In this document: positions 1-11,313 of the stretch, piece after piece | Layout of the letters: each line of letters opens with the position of its first letter | Numbering within the stretch: position 1 is the stretch's first letter | Assembly: GCF_003590775.1 (NCBI RefSeq) | Contig: NZ_QYUM01000004.1 | Span: 620,001 to 684,000 of the forward strand | Origin: Sphingomonas cavernae | GTDB taxonomy: Bacteria; Pseudomonadota; Alphaproteobacteria; Sphingomonadales; Sphingomonadaceae | DNA: 64,000 nt | Reading direction: 5' to 3' | Notes under the pieces: generated by a model | The model's input: only the letters and a program-made list of their open reading frames with translations | Told to the model about the DNA's origin: nothing | The model's database searches: none | Program-made: the position numbers and the translations under genes

Positions 1-1845
<1,845 letters not shown>

Positions 1846-1859
1846 TCACTGCCACATAT

Positions 1860-1889
1860 TTATTATCAGAGCGCGTTATAAAATTTCAA
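1860..1889 (-). promoter_or_regulatory. Candidate sigma70-type promoter for bkd genes
   Basis: On the minus strand TTGAAA and TAATAA are separated by 18 bases, about 65 bases upstream of the chosen E1 alpha start, in a locally AT-rich stretch. This is a sequence-only match and has no other support. Confidence 0.3.
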
Positions 1890-1941
1890 ACCCCGACTCC
1901 AGCATTGAATCGCGATAGTCCCGGTCCGGCCGCAAAAACCC

Positions 1942-1977
1942 AAAAAACAGGGGCCGCGGGTGATATCCCGCGACCCC
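1942..1977 (-). terminator. Rho-independent terminator of the autotransporter gene
   Basis: Read on the minus strand, a GC-rich hairpin (GGGGTCGCGGG / CCCGCGGCCCC, loop ATATCA) is followed by TG and a run of six T. It lies 25 bases after the autotransporter stop codon and before the bkd promoter, so it separates the two units. Confidence 0.8.
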
Positions 1978-2002
1978 AAATGTGTAGCACAGTTTGCAGG
2001 CT

Positions 2003-5000
2003 TCAGAAGCGCCAGGCGAAGTCGACCACCGCACGATCATCGCGCAGATCGCTGCGTGCGAAGCTGCTCTCGACCCCGGCGCCGAAGGTCACGGGACCGT
2101 TGTTGAGCCGCAGCCCGCCCTTGATTTCACCCCATGCCTTGTCGCGTCCTGCAAAGGGTAGCGCAAAGGCCAGCTCGGGAACCGCCGCGAAGCGTACATT
2201 GAAAGTGTCCGCGCCGCCGGCAAGCGCGTTGACCCAATCGACTCCGATCTCGGGCGTGAAGGTCCACGCACGGCTGCTGCCGAGCGAACCCGTCATCCGC
2301 ACGCCGAGCCGGCTCTCGATCCGGTCGATGTCGATATCGTCGACCATCAGCGCCAGCTCGCCGCCGCGTTCGCGGTAACCGCCCATGCTGTAGGAACGAT
2401 AGGCGAGTTGAGCACGCGGCGTGAGCATAATACCCGTGCCCGTGTCGACGTTCACGCCCAACTCTGCCTGGAGGTCGTAGGTCGTGGCGCTGGTGTCGCC
2501 GACGAGATTGCCCGTCGTGAACCCCACCGACGTATTGCGCTGCAGCCCGATGCGGGTGTGCGACACCGCCGCCAGCCCGCCCGCATAGGCGCCGCCACCG
2601 AGCCGATAGCTGCCATAGACGGCCGCCTGGTCGGTGATCGCCTCGGTCTCCGAACCGCTGAAGCGGCTGATGCCGTCGACATGGCCGAATGCGGTGCCCA
2701 ATATGAGCCGGTCATCGAGCGCCATCTCGAGCCCCATCGCCATGTGCCAGCTATCACGACCGCCATCGATCCCGGCTGTCGAGAAGGCCGATGCGCTACG
2801 ATCGAAACCGCCCGCGACGAAGCCGCTCATGTTCTCGGGCAGGCGGCCCATCTGTCGCGTCTGGGGCGCGAAGCTATTGGCGAAGCTCAACTGCGCCGCA
2901 GAGGAGCCCGACAGCGTCTGTCCGGGAACCGACATCACCACTTCGGGAGACCCGATCACGGTGAAGCGTCCACCGCCCGCCGCGCTGGTGCCCAGCATCG
3001 ATAGCCGTTCTCCGATCACATCGAGCACGATCGAGGACTGCTGCTCGTCGAGCAGGCTTGCCTCATCCGCCACGCGCGGCGAGAGTCCGCGGAAAGTGGC
3101 GGCAAGCATTTGCGGTTCCATAAGGTCCACAGCGCCGAACAATCCGTAGAGATTGTTGTACGATGCGCCGCGCAGCTTATCGAGCGCGTTGGCGAAGGCG
3201 AGCTCGGTGCCGCCGAAGCCGGCAAGGAAGTCCGAGAACTTGCCCGCCTGAAGCTTGAGCGTCACATCGTTACCGCCATAGGTCAGCACCGGCTTGAGCA
3301 CGCCAATACCGCCCACGACAGCGTCGAAGGTCCCGTCGACTCCGCCATCGGCCGAAATGATCTGGAAGCTGTCACCCTGTCTCGGCGCGGCACCAAGCAG
3401 CGTACGCATGAAGGCGGCAGTGCCGCCCAGCGAGATGATGCCGGTATTGGCTGCATCAGCGACGACCACGATCTTGTCGGTCTTCGGCCTGGACACATCG
3501 AAGATCGTCGTCGCCCCGGAAGACAGGATCACGTCACCCGCAATGGTGAGCGTGCCCGCGACGCCCGCGCTGCCGGGTATGACCGCTGCCTGGACGACGG
3601 TCAGCCAGGTCGGGTCGATCTTGCCGCCGCCGCTCAATATACCGCTGACGAACAGCGCCTCGCCCGTCGTCAGCGTGCCGTGCACCTCGCTCCAGCCGCT
3701 GAACTGCGTATAGTCGCCGAGCACCTTGAGCGAACCCGTCGGCCGGATGCTCAATGCCGCTGCGGAATCGAGCGTCATCCGGTCGATCGTGACCTGGCTG
3801 CCGAGCGTCGTGTAGCTCGGGCCCTTCAGTGTCACGTCGTAATAGCGCGCCTTGATTCCCTGCACGGGATTGGCGACGGCGTTGTTTGGCACAAAATTGG
3901 TGCTGCCGGGCCCTCCGGGGATGAAGATGCTGTTGGGATCGCCCTCGCCCGGGTCGACGCTCTCGTCGGCGAGGTCGACGCAGTCATCCAGGAAGCAGAT
4001 CTTGCCGAACTTGACCGTGTCGCCGCTCACGCCAAGCGCGGGCGTGCCCGGCAGCGCGTTGACCAACTGGCCGTTCACGTCGATCGCATAATTGGGATCC
4101 ATCGACTGAACCCAGTGATTGGGGTCGGTCCAGTTGCCGATCGCCTGCCGATTGGTCGCATAGACATAGCTGTTGTTGGCGACGATCTGATCCCAGAACA
4201 GAAACAGCGGCTGGTAGAAGCTGCTGGTGCCATAGGTGGAGAAGGGTTGCGGCCCGAAGAAGCGCGTCCCGCCCGAGAGCACACCAGCCACCACCGGACG
4301 GTCGTAACGCTGGTCAACGACCAGCGGCCCGCCTGAGTCTCCGCCCGCGGTGGTGCCTTCGCGCGGGAGCGCCGCACCGTCGAACAGGTCGAAATCGAAA
4401 TTGCCTGTCGCAGGGTCAAAGGCAGCCTGCCCTGCCGGACTGTCGAAATCGAGCTGATAAAGGCTCTGGGGCAAGCCACTTGGCGCACCGAAAAGGAACT
4501 CGTCCAAATCGTCGAGCGAACCGAGGACGGAGAGCATGTTCTCCGCCGCGCGGCGCCGGAAATCGATGCCCTGCGCAGGGTTCGCGCTCGTCCCGCGCGT
4601 GCCGTACCCGATGATCTGCGCATGCGTCTCTTCCGTCAGCGGCGTAAAGAGCAGCGTCCAGGTCGGGACATCGAAGGCCGGCGTATCCAGCGTGGCAAGC
4701 GCGACATCGGCTTCGAGGAAGCCCGTGGCGAGCGAGCGCGGATCGTACCAGACCTGCTCGGCGTTGAAGATCGCGCGCGACACATCGGTGGCATGCAGCG
4801 TCCCGCCGTCAAGGCCCAGCCAGCGGCGCGCTGCCGGGCGATTATTGTCCGAAAAACCGAAACTGATCGCGGTGCCGCCGGTGGCCGAGCCATAGCTGTC
4901 GGCCGCCTGATCGTTCACGCAGTGCGCCGCGAAGATCACCGTGCGCGGATTGATCAGCGTGCCGGTGCAAAGCCCGACAAATCCGCCGCCGGCGTCGATG

Positions 5001-5236
5001 ACCATCTGGCCGACCCCGGTCACGCCGCTATCGAGGATCCCCGCGGGCGGTGGAAGGTTGGGGGAAAGATCGTTGCGAATGATGATGTCGGGCGATCGCT
5101 GGGCGCTCTCGGGCCGCGGCGGATCCGATGCATTGGCGCTCTGCGCAAGCGCAGGATTGGCGACGGCGATGATTCCAAGCGCCGCTGCCCCCATGAGAAT
5201 GCGACGCAGAGAACGGACATTCGCTGAAGATGTCAT
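2003..5236 (-). CDS. Secreted trypsin-like serine protease autotransporter
   Basis: A 1077-residue type V secretion protein. Residues 1-31 form a Sec signal peptide ending ANPALA. A chymotrypsin-fold protease domain follows, with the full triad: His105 in IFAAHC, Asp177 in EADVALATLD and Ser301 in GGDSGGPLV. The middle (about 430-680) is a repetitive passenger region with beta-helix-type segments such as SAALSIRPTGSLKVLGDYTQ. The last 270 residues read as an outer-membrane beta barrel ending in the aromatic WRF typical of barrel proteins. It is monocistronic, with a terminator just downstream. The substrate is unknown. Chymotrypsin-like passengers of this type are usually either released proteases or self-processing surface proteins. 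Confidence 0.88.
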   Translation of the reverse strand: MTSSANVRSLRRILMGAAALGIIAVANPALAQSANASDPPRPESAQRSPDIIIRNDLSPNLPPPAGILDSGVTGVGQMVIDAGGGFVGLCTGTLINPRTVIFAAHCVNDQAADSYGSATGGTAISFGFSDNNRPAARRWLGLDGGTLHATDVSRAIFNAEQVWYDPRSLATGFLEADVALATLDTPAFDVPTWTLLFTPLTEETHAQIIGYGTRGTSANPAQGIDFRRRAAENMLSVLGSLDDLDEFLFGAPSGLPQSLYQLDFDSPAGQAAFDPATGNFDFDLFDGAALPREGTTAGGDSGGPLVVDQRYDRPVVAGVLSGGTRFFGPQPFSTYGTSSFYQPLFLFWDQIVANNSYVYATNRQAIGNWTDPNHWVQSMDPNYAIDVNGQLVNALPGTPALGVSGDTVKFGKICFLDDCVDLADESVDPGEGDPNSIFIPGGPGSTNFVPNNAVANPVQGIKARYYDVTLKGPSYTTLGSQVTIDRMTLDSAAALSIRPTGSLKVLGDYTQFSGWSEVHGTLTTGEALFVSGILSGGGKIDPTWLTVVQAAVIPGSAGVAGTLTIAGDVILSSGATTIFDVSRPKTDKIVVVADAANTGIISLGGTAAFMRTLLGAAPRQGDSFQIISADGGVDGTFDAVVGGIGVLKPVLTYGGNDVTLKLQAGKFSDFLAGFGGTELAFANALDKLRGASYNNLYGLFGAVDLMEPQMLAATFRGLSPRVADEASLLDEQQSSIVLDVIGERLSMLGTSAAGGGRFTVIGSPEVVMSVPGQTLSGSSAAQLSFANSFAPQTRQMGRLPENMSGFVAGGFDRSASAFSTAGIDGGRDSWHMAMGLEMALDDRLILGTAFGHVDGISRFSGSETEAITDQAAVYGSYRLGGGAYAGGLAAVSHTRIGLQRNTSVGFTTGNLVGDTSATTYDLQAELGVNVDTGTGIMLTPRAQLAYRSYSMGGYRERGGELALMVDDIDIDRIESRLGVRMTGSLGSSRAWTFTPEIGVDWVNALAGGADTFNVRFAAVPELAFALPFAGRDKAWGEIKGGLRLNNGPVTFGAGVESSFARSDLRDDRAVVDFAWRF

Positions 5237-5432
5237 GATAGTCTCCCAGATCGCGGCGAATGCGGCGTCCGGGCAGAGGAATATCCGCCGAACCGACTCG
5301 CCAGATGAACGGGAGATTAATCCAAGACGAGGCGTAAGATAGGGCCGCGGACTTGACGAAAATCAAGCAAGCCCTTGTTAAACAATGCGCATCCTTGCCA
5401 GGACGAGCGGAACGACAAGGCGCGCGCCGATT

Positions 5433-5448
5433 ATTTCGATATCGAAAT
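5433..5448. promoter_or_regulatory. 16-bp perfect palindrome
   Basis: ATTTCGATATCGAAAT reads the same on both strands. It lies about 200 bases upstream of the autotransporter start and 70 bases beyond the M3 peptidase stop. It could be an operator for the autotransporter, but no regulator next to it points to an owner. Confidence 0.35.
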
Positions 5449-5467
5449 GTTATTCATGAACGATTAC

Positions 5468-5505
5468 CCCGGGCCCCATGCGTATTCTTACGGATGGAGC
5501 CCGGG
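5468..5505. terminator. Long interrupted hairpin downstream of the M3 peptidase gene
   Basis: CCCGGGC and GCCCGGG pair at the base, CCAT/ATGG and CGTA/TACG continue the stem across two single mismatches, and the loop is TTCT. It begins 14 bases after the M3 stop on the minus strand. There is no T tract, so it may be a weak terminator or an mRNA-stabilising 3' end. Confidence 0.45.
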
Positions 5506-5518
5506 TGATCGCCTTGGA

Positions 5519-7684
5519 TCAATTCACGGGAAAACCACGCTTCTTGAGCAGCGCCTTCACATCGGGATCGCGTCCGCGAAACGCACGATAGGCCTCGGCG
5601 CGGTCGGTTTCGTTGCCCGTCGACAGCAGCACCTTGCGGAAGCGGTCGGCGGTCGCCTTGTCCCAGACATTGCCGGTCTCTTCGAACGCCGCCCAGGTGT
5701 CGGCATCCATCGTTTCGGACCACAGATAACTGTAATAGCCCGCCGAATAAGCGTCGGACGAGAACAGGTGATTGAACTGCGGCAGGCGGTGCCGCATCAC
5801 CATTTCCTTGGGCATGCCGATCTCGGCCAGCGTCGCCTTCTCGAACGCCTTGGGATCGGTGACGGGCGTGTCGCGATCGTGCAGCTTCATGTCGAGGATC
5901 GCCGAGGAGAGATATTCGACGGTCGCGAAACCCTGGTTGAAGGTCGAGGATTTCTCGATCTTGTCGACCAGCGCCTGCGGCATCGGCTCGCCCGTCTTGT
6001 AGTGCTTGGCATATTTGTCGAGCACATCGCGCGTCAGCAGCCAATTCTCGTTCACCTGGCTGGGATATTCGACAAAGTCGCGGGGCGTGCCGCCCAGCGC
6101 AGGATAATAGACATCCTGCAGGAAGCCGTGGATCGCGTGCCCGAACTCGTGGAAGAGCGTGGTCGCGTCGTCGAGGCTGATCAGCACCGGCTCGCCGGGG
6201 GCGCCCTTCACGAAATTATTGTTGTTCGACGCCAGCACATTGCGCGCGCCGCCAAGCCCCTGCTGGCTGCGATAGGTCGTCATCCACGCGCCCGAACGCT
6301 TGCCGTTGCGCGCAAAATTGTCGAGATAGAACAGCCCGACATTGGACCCGTCGCGCCGGTCGGTGACGACGAAGGTGCGGACATCGGGATTGAACACGGG
6401 CACTTCGCCGGTGTTCTCCTTGAAATCCAGATCGTAGAGACGGCCTGCCGCGTAGAAGGCGGCGCTCACCATGTTGTTTAGCTCGAGATAGGGTTTGATC
6501 TCGCCCTCATCGAGATCGTACTTCGCCTTCCTCACCTTCTCGGCATAGAAGCGATAGTCCCAAGGCTCGATCGTGATCTTGGCGCCCTCCCCCTTTCTGG
6601 CTTCGGCATCGGCGATAGCCTGCATGTCGGCGACCTCTTCCTTCACGCGCGCGACAGCGGCGGGCCAGACGCGCATCATGAGGTCCGTCGCGCGCGCGGG
6701 GTCCTTCGCCATGGTGTCGTCCATGCGGAACCAGGCGTGGTTCTTGAAACCGAGCAGCTTTGCTCGCTCTGCGCGCAGCTTCAGGATCGTCGCGATCGTC
6801 GCATTGGTGTCGCTGGCGTCGCCATTGTCGCCGCGCCCCACGAACGCGCGCCACACCTTCTCGCGCAGCGCACGGTTGGTGGCGTTGGACAGCACCGGCT
6901 GAACCGAGGAGCGCGTGTTCACCACAACCCATTTTCCGGGCAGCTTGCGTTCGTCCGCGGCCGCCTTCAGCGAGGCCACAAAACTGTCGGGAAGCCCCGC
7001 GAGATCAGCCTTGCTATCGATGACGATCCACTTTTCCTCGTCGGCCAGCACCTTGGAACTGAAGTCCGAAAAGGCGACCGAAAGCTGCTGGTTGATCTCG
7101 CTGACCTTGGCCTTTTGCGCTACGTCGAGCAGCGCGCCCTGGCGCACGAAGCTCTGATAGTCGCGCTCGACGATACGGATCTGCGCGGGCGTCAGGCCAA
7201 GCGACTGCCGCTTGTCATAGACCGCCTTGTGCCGCTGGAAGAGCTTCGGATCGAGGAACAGCTCATCATAGAAGGCCGCGATCTTCGGGCTCCATTCGCG
7301 GTCGATCGTCTGCACGTCTCCATTGGACTCATTGCTCTGTTGCACGCCCCAGAGCGAGAAGAGCCGGTCGATCGTGCCACCGGTAAGCTGCATCGCCTCG
7401 TTGACGTTCTTGAAGGTCGCGGGCGCCGGATTGTCGCGCACCGCGTGAACCTCCTTGCGCAGTTCGTCCATCGCCGCCGCGAACGCGCCGGGGAACAGGT
7501 CGGGCTTCATCTTGTCCCAGGGGGGCACGCCCTCGTAAGGGCCCGTCCATTTCTGAAGCATCGGATTGGATTCGGCCTTGGCGGCCTGGATGCGTTGTTC
7601 GGCGTCTTTGGCGAAGGCGGACGTCATGGGAATCGAAACCGCGATCAGCGAAGCGCCGGCGGCGAGCAGGGTGTGGATACGCAA
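5519..7684 (-). CDS. Secreted M3 family oligopeptidase (Dcp-like)
   Basis: Zinc metallopeptidase of the thimet/peptidyl-dipeptidase family, expected to cleave short peptides in the periplasm. The gluzincin motif HEFGHAIHGF sits near residue 512, with the third-ligand region FVEYPSQVNENW about 25 residues on, and the substrate-loop segment SAGYYSYLWSE near the C-terminus. The product has a signal peptide (LLAAGASLIAVSIPMTSAFA). I chose a TTG start at 7684 because GGAG lies six bases upstream and this gives a proper signal peptide. The frame stays open upstream to 7774, but that adds an Arg/His-rich stretch that would spoil export. The length of about 721 residues fits bacterial Dcp plus a leader. 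Confidence 0.88.
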   Translation of the reverse strand: MRIHTLLAAGASLIAVSIPMTSAFAKDAEQRIQAAKAESNPMLQKWTGPYEGVPPWDKMKPDLFPGAFAAAMDELRKEVHAVRDNPAPATFKNVNEAMQLTGGTIDRLFSLWGVQQSNESNGDVQTIDREWSPKIAAFYDELFLDPKLFQRHKAVYDKRQSLGLTPAQIRIVERDYQSFVRQGALLDVAQKAKVSEINQQLSVAFSDFSSKVLADEEKWIVIDSKADLAGLPDSFVASLKAAADERKLPGKWVVVNTRSSVQPVLSNATNRALREKVWRAFVGRGDNGDASDTNATIATILKLRAERAKLLGFKNHAWFRMDDTMAKDPARATDLMMRVWPAAVARVKEEVADMQAIADAEARKGEGAKITIEPWDYRFYAEKVRKAKYDLDEGEIKPYLELNNMVSAAFYAAGRLYDLDFKENTGEVPVFNPDVRTFVVTDRRDGSNVGLFYLDNFARNGKRSGAWMTTYRSQQGLGGARNVLASNNNNFVKGAPGEPVLISLDDATTLFHEFGHAIHGFLQDVYYPALGGTPRDFVEYPSQVNENWLLTRDVLDKYAKHYKTGEPMPQALVDKIEKSSTFNQGFATVEYLSSAILDMKLHDRDTPVTDPKAFEKATLAEIGMPKEMVMRHRLPQFNHLFSSDAYSAGYYSYLWSETMDADTWAAFEETGNVWDKATADRFRKVLLSTGNETDRAEAYRAFRGRDPDVKALLKKRGFPVN

Positions 7685-7794
7685 ATCATGTCTCCGGAAA
7701 ATCCGTTCGTGATGGCACGCGTTGCGGCCCCGAAACGGCAACGGCGGACCGGATTTCGACGAAAGCACAATCATTACCGACGAACGACATTTCG

Positions 7795-9192
7795 TTACAG
7801 CGCCGCCAGCACCTCGGCTGCAAACTGGGTAAGCGTATCGTCGCGCGCGCCCATGATGATGATGCGATCACCCGCCTCTGCCAGGGTCACCAGCCGCGCA
7901 CCCGCGGCAAAGCGTTCGGCGACATGCTCGGCCTGACGGCCCTGCGCCTTGACGCCCGCGATGATGTCGGCGGTTCCAATACTGCGGTCGGTCGTTCCGC
8001 CATAATAGACGGGGTCGGGCATGATCAGCACGTCGTCGGCCGCGAGATGCTCGGCAAAGGTCGCGATCAGTTCATCCTTCATCACCTTGAGCGGCCCGTA
8101 GCCGTGCGGCTGGAACAGTATGAGCAGTCGCCCGGGAAACGCGTGCAGCGTCGAGAGTGTCGCGGCGATCTTGTCGGGATTGTGCCCGAAATCATCGATC
8201 ACGGTTACGCCCTTGGCGCTCCCAACGATATCCATTCGTCGCGACAGGCCGGCAAAGCCCCCAATGGCCTCGGCCGCCTGCGCCAGTGAAACGCCGCATG
8301 CGCGCACGGCACCGAGCGCCGCAAGCGCGTTGGACACGTTGTGCCGTCCGGGCACGCCGAGCGAAACGCGTACGCTCGTGCCATCGGCCTTCTCGATCGC
8401 GGTGAAGGCGATGCCGTCGGGCGCCTCTACAAGGTCCTCGGCGCGCAGATAGGCGTTGCGACGATCGATGCCAAAGCTCAGGACGCGTTCCTCGGGCAGG
8501 ATCGCCGCCAGCTTCGCCACCTCTTCATTGTCGAGGTTGAGCACCGCGCATTCGGCCTTGCCGATGAAGTTGCCGAACAGGCTGCGCAGCTCCTCCATCG
8601 ACTTGTGGTCGAGCGAGATGTTGTTGAGCACCGCGATCCGCGGATCGAACAGCGCGATCGATCCGTCGCTCTCGTCGATCTCGCTCACGAAATAGCTGTC
8701 GTCGCCCACGAGCGCGCTCGCGAAGGGCGCGTCGTCGCGTGCGAAATTCTTCATCACCGCGCCATTCATCACGGTCGGCCTGCGGCCAATGGTGTGGAGG
8801 ATCCAGCCGATCATGCCCGTTACCGTCGACTTGCCGCTGGTGCCCGCGACGCCGATGCTTGTCGGCGCGGCGTTGAACAGTTCGGCGAGCAGATCGGCGC
8901 GGCGCAATTCCTTTGCGCTCAGCGAACGCGCCTTGATGACGTCGGGAATCGTATCCTCGACCGCGGCCGAGGTGACCAACGTCTGGAAGCCGCTCGTCAT
9001 CCCGCTGCCGTCCTGCGGGAAGAGTTCGATGCCCTGCGCACGCAGATAGTCGAATTTCGTCGCGATCCGCCCTTGGTCGAGCGCCCGGTCGGAGCCCTTC
9101 ACCTCTTGCCCCTGCGCGCGCACGATGCTCGCCAGCGGCAGCATCCCGCTGCCGCCGATACCGCAAAAGAAATAGCTTTTGGTCCTGTTCAT
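7795..9192 (-). CDS. mpl: Mur ligase family protein, probable UDP-MurNAc:murein-peptide ligase (Mpl-like)
   Basis: A 465-residue cytoplasmic ATP-dependent amide ligase of the MurC/Mpl type. The N-terminal Rossmann loop FCGIGGSGM binds the UDP sugar, GTSGKST at 117-123 is the ATP loop, EIDESDGS is the central-domain acidic motif, and DDFGHNPDKIAAT begins the C-terminal domain. MurC itself is normally in the division cluster. Here the gene stands alone, divergent to an LD-carboxypeptidase across only 47 bases. That pairing favours the recycling ligase Mpl, which attaches the salvaged tripeptide to UDP-MurNAc. The alternative is a MurC paralogue used in biosynthesis. Confidence 0.78.
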   Translation of the reverse strand: MNRTKSYFFCGIGGSGMLPLASIVRAQGQEVKGSDRALDQGRIATKFDYLRAQGIELFPQDGSGMTSGFQTLVTSAAVEDTIPDVIKARSLSAKELRRADLLAELFNAAPTSIGVAGTSGKSTVTGMIGWILHTIGRRPTVMNGAVMKNFARDDAPFASALVGDDSYFVSEIDESDGSIALFDPRIAVLNNISLDHKSMEELRSLFGNFIGKAECAVLNLDNEEVAKLAAILPEERVLSFGIDRRNAYLRAEDLVEAPDGIAFTAIEKADGTSVRVSLGVPGRHNVSNALAALGAVRACGVSLAQAAEAIGGFAGLSRRMDIVGSAKGVTVIDDFGHNPDKIAATLSTLHAFPGRLLILFQPHGYGPLKVMKDELIATFAEHLAADDVLIMPDPVYYGGTTDRSIGTADIIAGVKAQGRQAEHVAERFAAGARLVTLAEAGDRIIIMGARDDTLTQFAAEVLAAL

Positions 9193-9239
9193 GGCGGCGG
9201 GCTATTGACGGTTTTGACGCAATCGGCAAGCCGGGCGGG

Positions 9240-10079
9240 ATGAGTGCCATGAAAACCACGCGGATCGGCGTTGTCGCGCCAAGCTGCCCTATCGACGGCG
9301 ATGTGGTCGACCGCGTCACCGCGCGGGCACAGGCGCTCTACGGCGAATCTGCACCCGAGATTCGCTTCCATCCGCAATGCTTCCTGACCCATGGGCATTT
9401 CGCCGGAGATGACGAAGCACGCGCGAAAGCCCTGGTCGAATACGCCTCTGATCCCGAGATCGACGCGATCTGGTTCGCGCGCGGGGGCTATGGCTCATGC
9501 CGCGTCGTCGAAACCACGCTCCCCCGGCTGGGCGACGCCGCACGCGCCAAACAGTGGCTCGGCTATTCGGACGCGGGCAGCCTGCTCGGCGCACTTTATG
9601 CCGCCGGCTTCGCCAATGTCGCGCACGGCCCGATGCCCGCCGATATCCGCCGCGACGGCGGCGAAGCCGCGGTCGATCGCGCGCTTGACTGGCTTGTCGA
9701 ACGTTCCACCGATGCACTCGAGCCCAATGCCGCCAGGGAACGCGCGGTCGCGTTCAACATGACGATCCTCAGCAATTTGATCGGCACGCCCTTCCAACCC
9801 GACCTCACCGATCATGTGCTGATGCTCGAGGAGGTGTCCGAGCATCATTACCGGATCGACCGCACGCTGTTTCACATCACCAGCGATCCGGCGATCCGCC
9901 GCGTCGCGGGCATCCGGCTTGGACGCGTCAGCGACGTGATCGAGAATGACCGGTCCTTCGGTTACGAGGTCGACGAGATCGTCGCGCACTGGTGCGCGGT
10001 TTCCGGAATCCCCCTGCTCGGCACCGCCAATATCGGCCATGACGTTGAAAACAGGGTGGTTCCCTTCGGCGGCGCGTGA
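9240..10079 (+). CDS. ldcA: LD-carboxypeptidase (S66 family)
   Basis: Cytoplasmic serine peptidase of family S66, which trims the terminal D-Ala from murein tetrapeptides or hydrolyses microcin C-like conjugates (MccF). The nucleophile is Ser86 in FARGGYGSCRVV. The acidic residues around LEEVSEHHYRIDR and the His in NIGHD supply the rest of the Ser-Glu-His triad. It is divergent from the Mpl-like gene, which uses the tripeptide this enzyme would make. A second in-frame ATG lies three codons into the gene. MccF-type function cannot be excluded from sequence alone. Confidence 0.85.
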   Translation: MSAMKTTRIGVVAPSCPIDGDVVDRVTARAQALYGESAPEIRFHPQCFLTHGHFAGDDEARAKALVEYASDPEIDAIWFARGGYGSCRVVETTLPRLGDAARAKQWLGYSDAGSLLGALYAAGFANVAHGPMPADIRRDGGEAAVDRALDWLVERSTDALEPNAARERAVAFNMTILSNLIGTPFQPDLTDHVLMLEEVSEHHYRIDRTLFHITSDPAIRRVAGIRLGRVSDVIENDRSFGYEVDEIVAHWCAVSGIPLLGTANIGHDVENRVVPFGGA

Positions 10080-10131
10080 TCTGCCTTGGCGGTGGCAATT
10101 TTCGTCGCAAGCCGTTATCGGCTGATCGCTT

Positions 10132-11313
10132 ATGGACGTCACCGATCTCCGCATCGCGCTGTTCAGCGGCAACTATAACTATGTCCGGGACGGCGCCAAC
10201 CAGGCGCTCAACCGCCTTGTCGGCTATCTGCTGCGCCAGGGCGCGCATGTTCGGGTCTATTCGCCGACCGTCGAAGAGCCTGCCTTTGAGCCCATGGGCG
10301 ATCTGGTCAGCATCCCCTCGATCGCGATTCCCGGCCGCGCGGAATATCGCGCGCCGTTGATGATTCCACCGTCGATCAAGCGCGACATCAAGCGCTTTGG
10401 CCCCAACATCTTCCACGTCGCGAGCCCCGAGATGCTCGGCCACCGTGCGGTAACGCTGGCGCACAAGTGGAACAAGCCCGTGGTCGCCTCGGTGCATACG
10501 CGCTTCGAAACCTATCTGCGCTATTACGGCCTCGCCTTCATGGAACCGCTCGCACTCGCGATGCTGCGCCGCTTCTACCGCCGCTGCGATGCGATTTTCG
10601 CGCCGTCGGATTCGATGGCGCAGCTTCTGCGCGACCAGCGCATGAACTATCATGTCGGCATCTGGTCGCGCGGCATTGATCAGGAAATCTTCAATCCCAA
10701 TCGGCGCGATATGGCGTGGCGTCGCGAATTGGGCATTGCGGATGACGAGGTCGCGATCGGCTTTGTCGGCCGGCTCGTCATGGAAAAGGGGCTCGACGTC
10801 TTTTCGGATGCGATCGACGCGCTGAGGACGCGCGGGGTGAAACATCGCGTACTCATCGTGGGCGAAGGCCCGGCGCGCCCATGGTTTGCGGACCGGCTGC
10901 CCTCAGGCATCTTCGCAGGCTTTCAGGCGGGTCCCGATCTGGGCCGCGCGGTCGCCTCGATGGACATGCTGTTCAACCCATCGGTCACCGAAACCTTCGG
11001 CAATGTCACGCTCGAAGCGATGGCCACGGGCCTGCCCGTTGTCGCCGCGCGCGCAACAGGCAGCGAAAGCCTCGTTACCGACGGGATCACCGGCCGCCTT
11101 GTCCGTCCCGGTGCGATCAAGGACTTTGCCGACGCACTCCAATATTATTGCGAGAACGACACCGTCCGTGCCGCCGCGGGCAAGGCTGGCCAGCAGGTAA
11201 GCGATCGCTATGGCTGGGACGCCGTGAACCAGGCGCTGGTCGAAGGCTATCTGCGTGTCATCCGCCAGCGCGAGGCAGGCAGCAGCCCGCCCCGCCCCAG
11301 CCCGGTCCCCTGA
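10132..11313 (+). CDS. GT4 family glycosyltransferase
   Basis: A 393-residue GT-B fold retaining glycosyltransferase. The N-terminal acceptor domain starts RIALFSGNYNYVRDGANQ, the middle GFVGRLVMEKGLDVF opens the nucleotide-sugar domain, and the EX7E motif is present as TETFGNVTLEAMATG. Proteins of this kind make glycolipids or surface glycans on the cytoplasmic side of the membrane. The sugar donor and acceptor are unknown. It starts 52 bases after ldcA, so the two may be cotranscribed. Its stop abuts the stop of the convergent DUF2218 gene with no gap (TGATCA). Confidence 0.82.
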   Translation: MDVTDLRIALFSGNYNYVRDGANQALNRLVGYLLRQGAHVRVYSPTVEEPAFEPMGDLVSIPSIAIPGRAEYRAPLMIPPSIKRDIKRFGPNIFHVASPEMLGHRAVTLAHKWNKPVVASVHTRFETYLRYYGLAFMEPLALAMLRRFYRRCDAIFAPSDSMAQLLRDQRMNYHVGIWSRGIDQEIFNPNRRDMAWRRELGIADDEVAIGFVGRLVMEKGLDVFSDAIDALRTRGVKHRVLIVGEGPARPWFADRLPSGIFAGFQAGPDLGRAVASMDMLFNPSVTETFGNVTLEAMATGLPVVAARATGSESLVTDGITGRLVRPGAIKDFADALQYYCENDTVRAAAGKAGQQVSDRYGWDAVNQALVEGYLRVIRQREAGSSPPRPSPVP

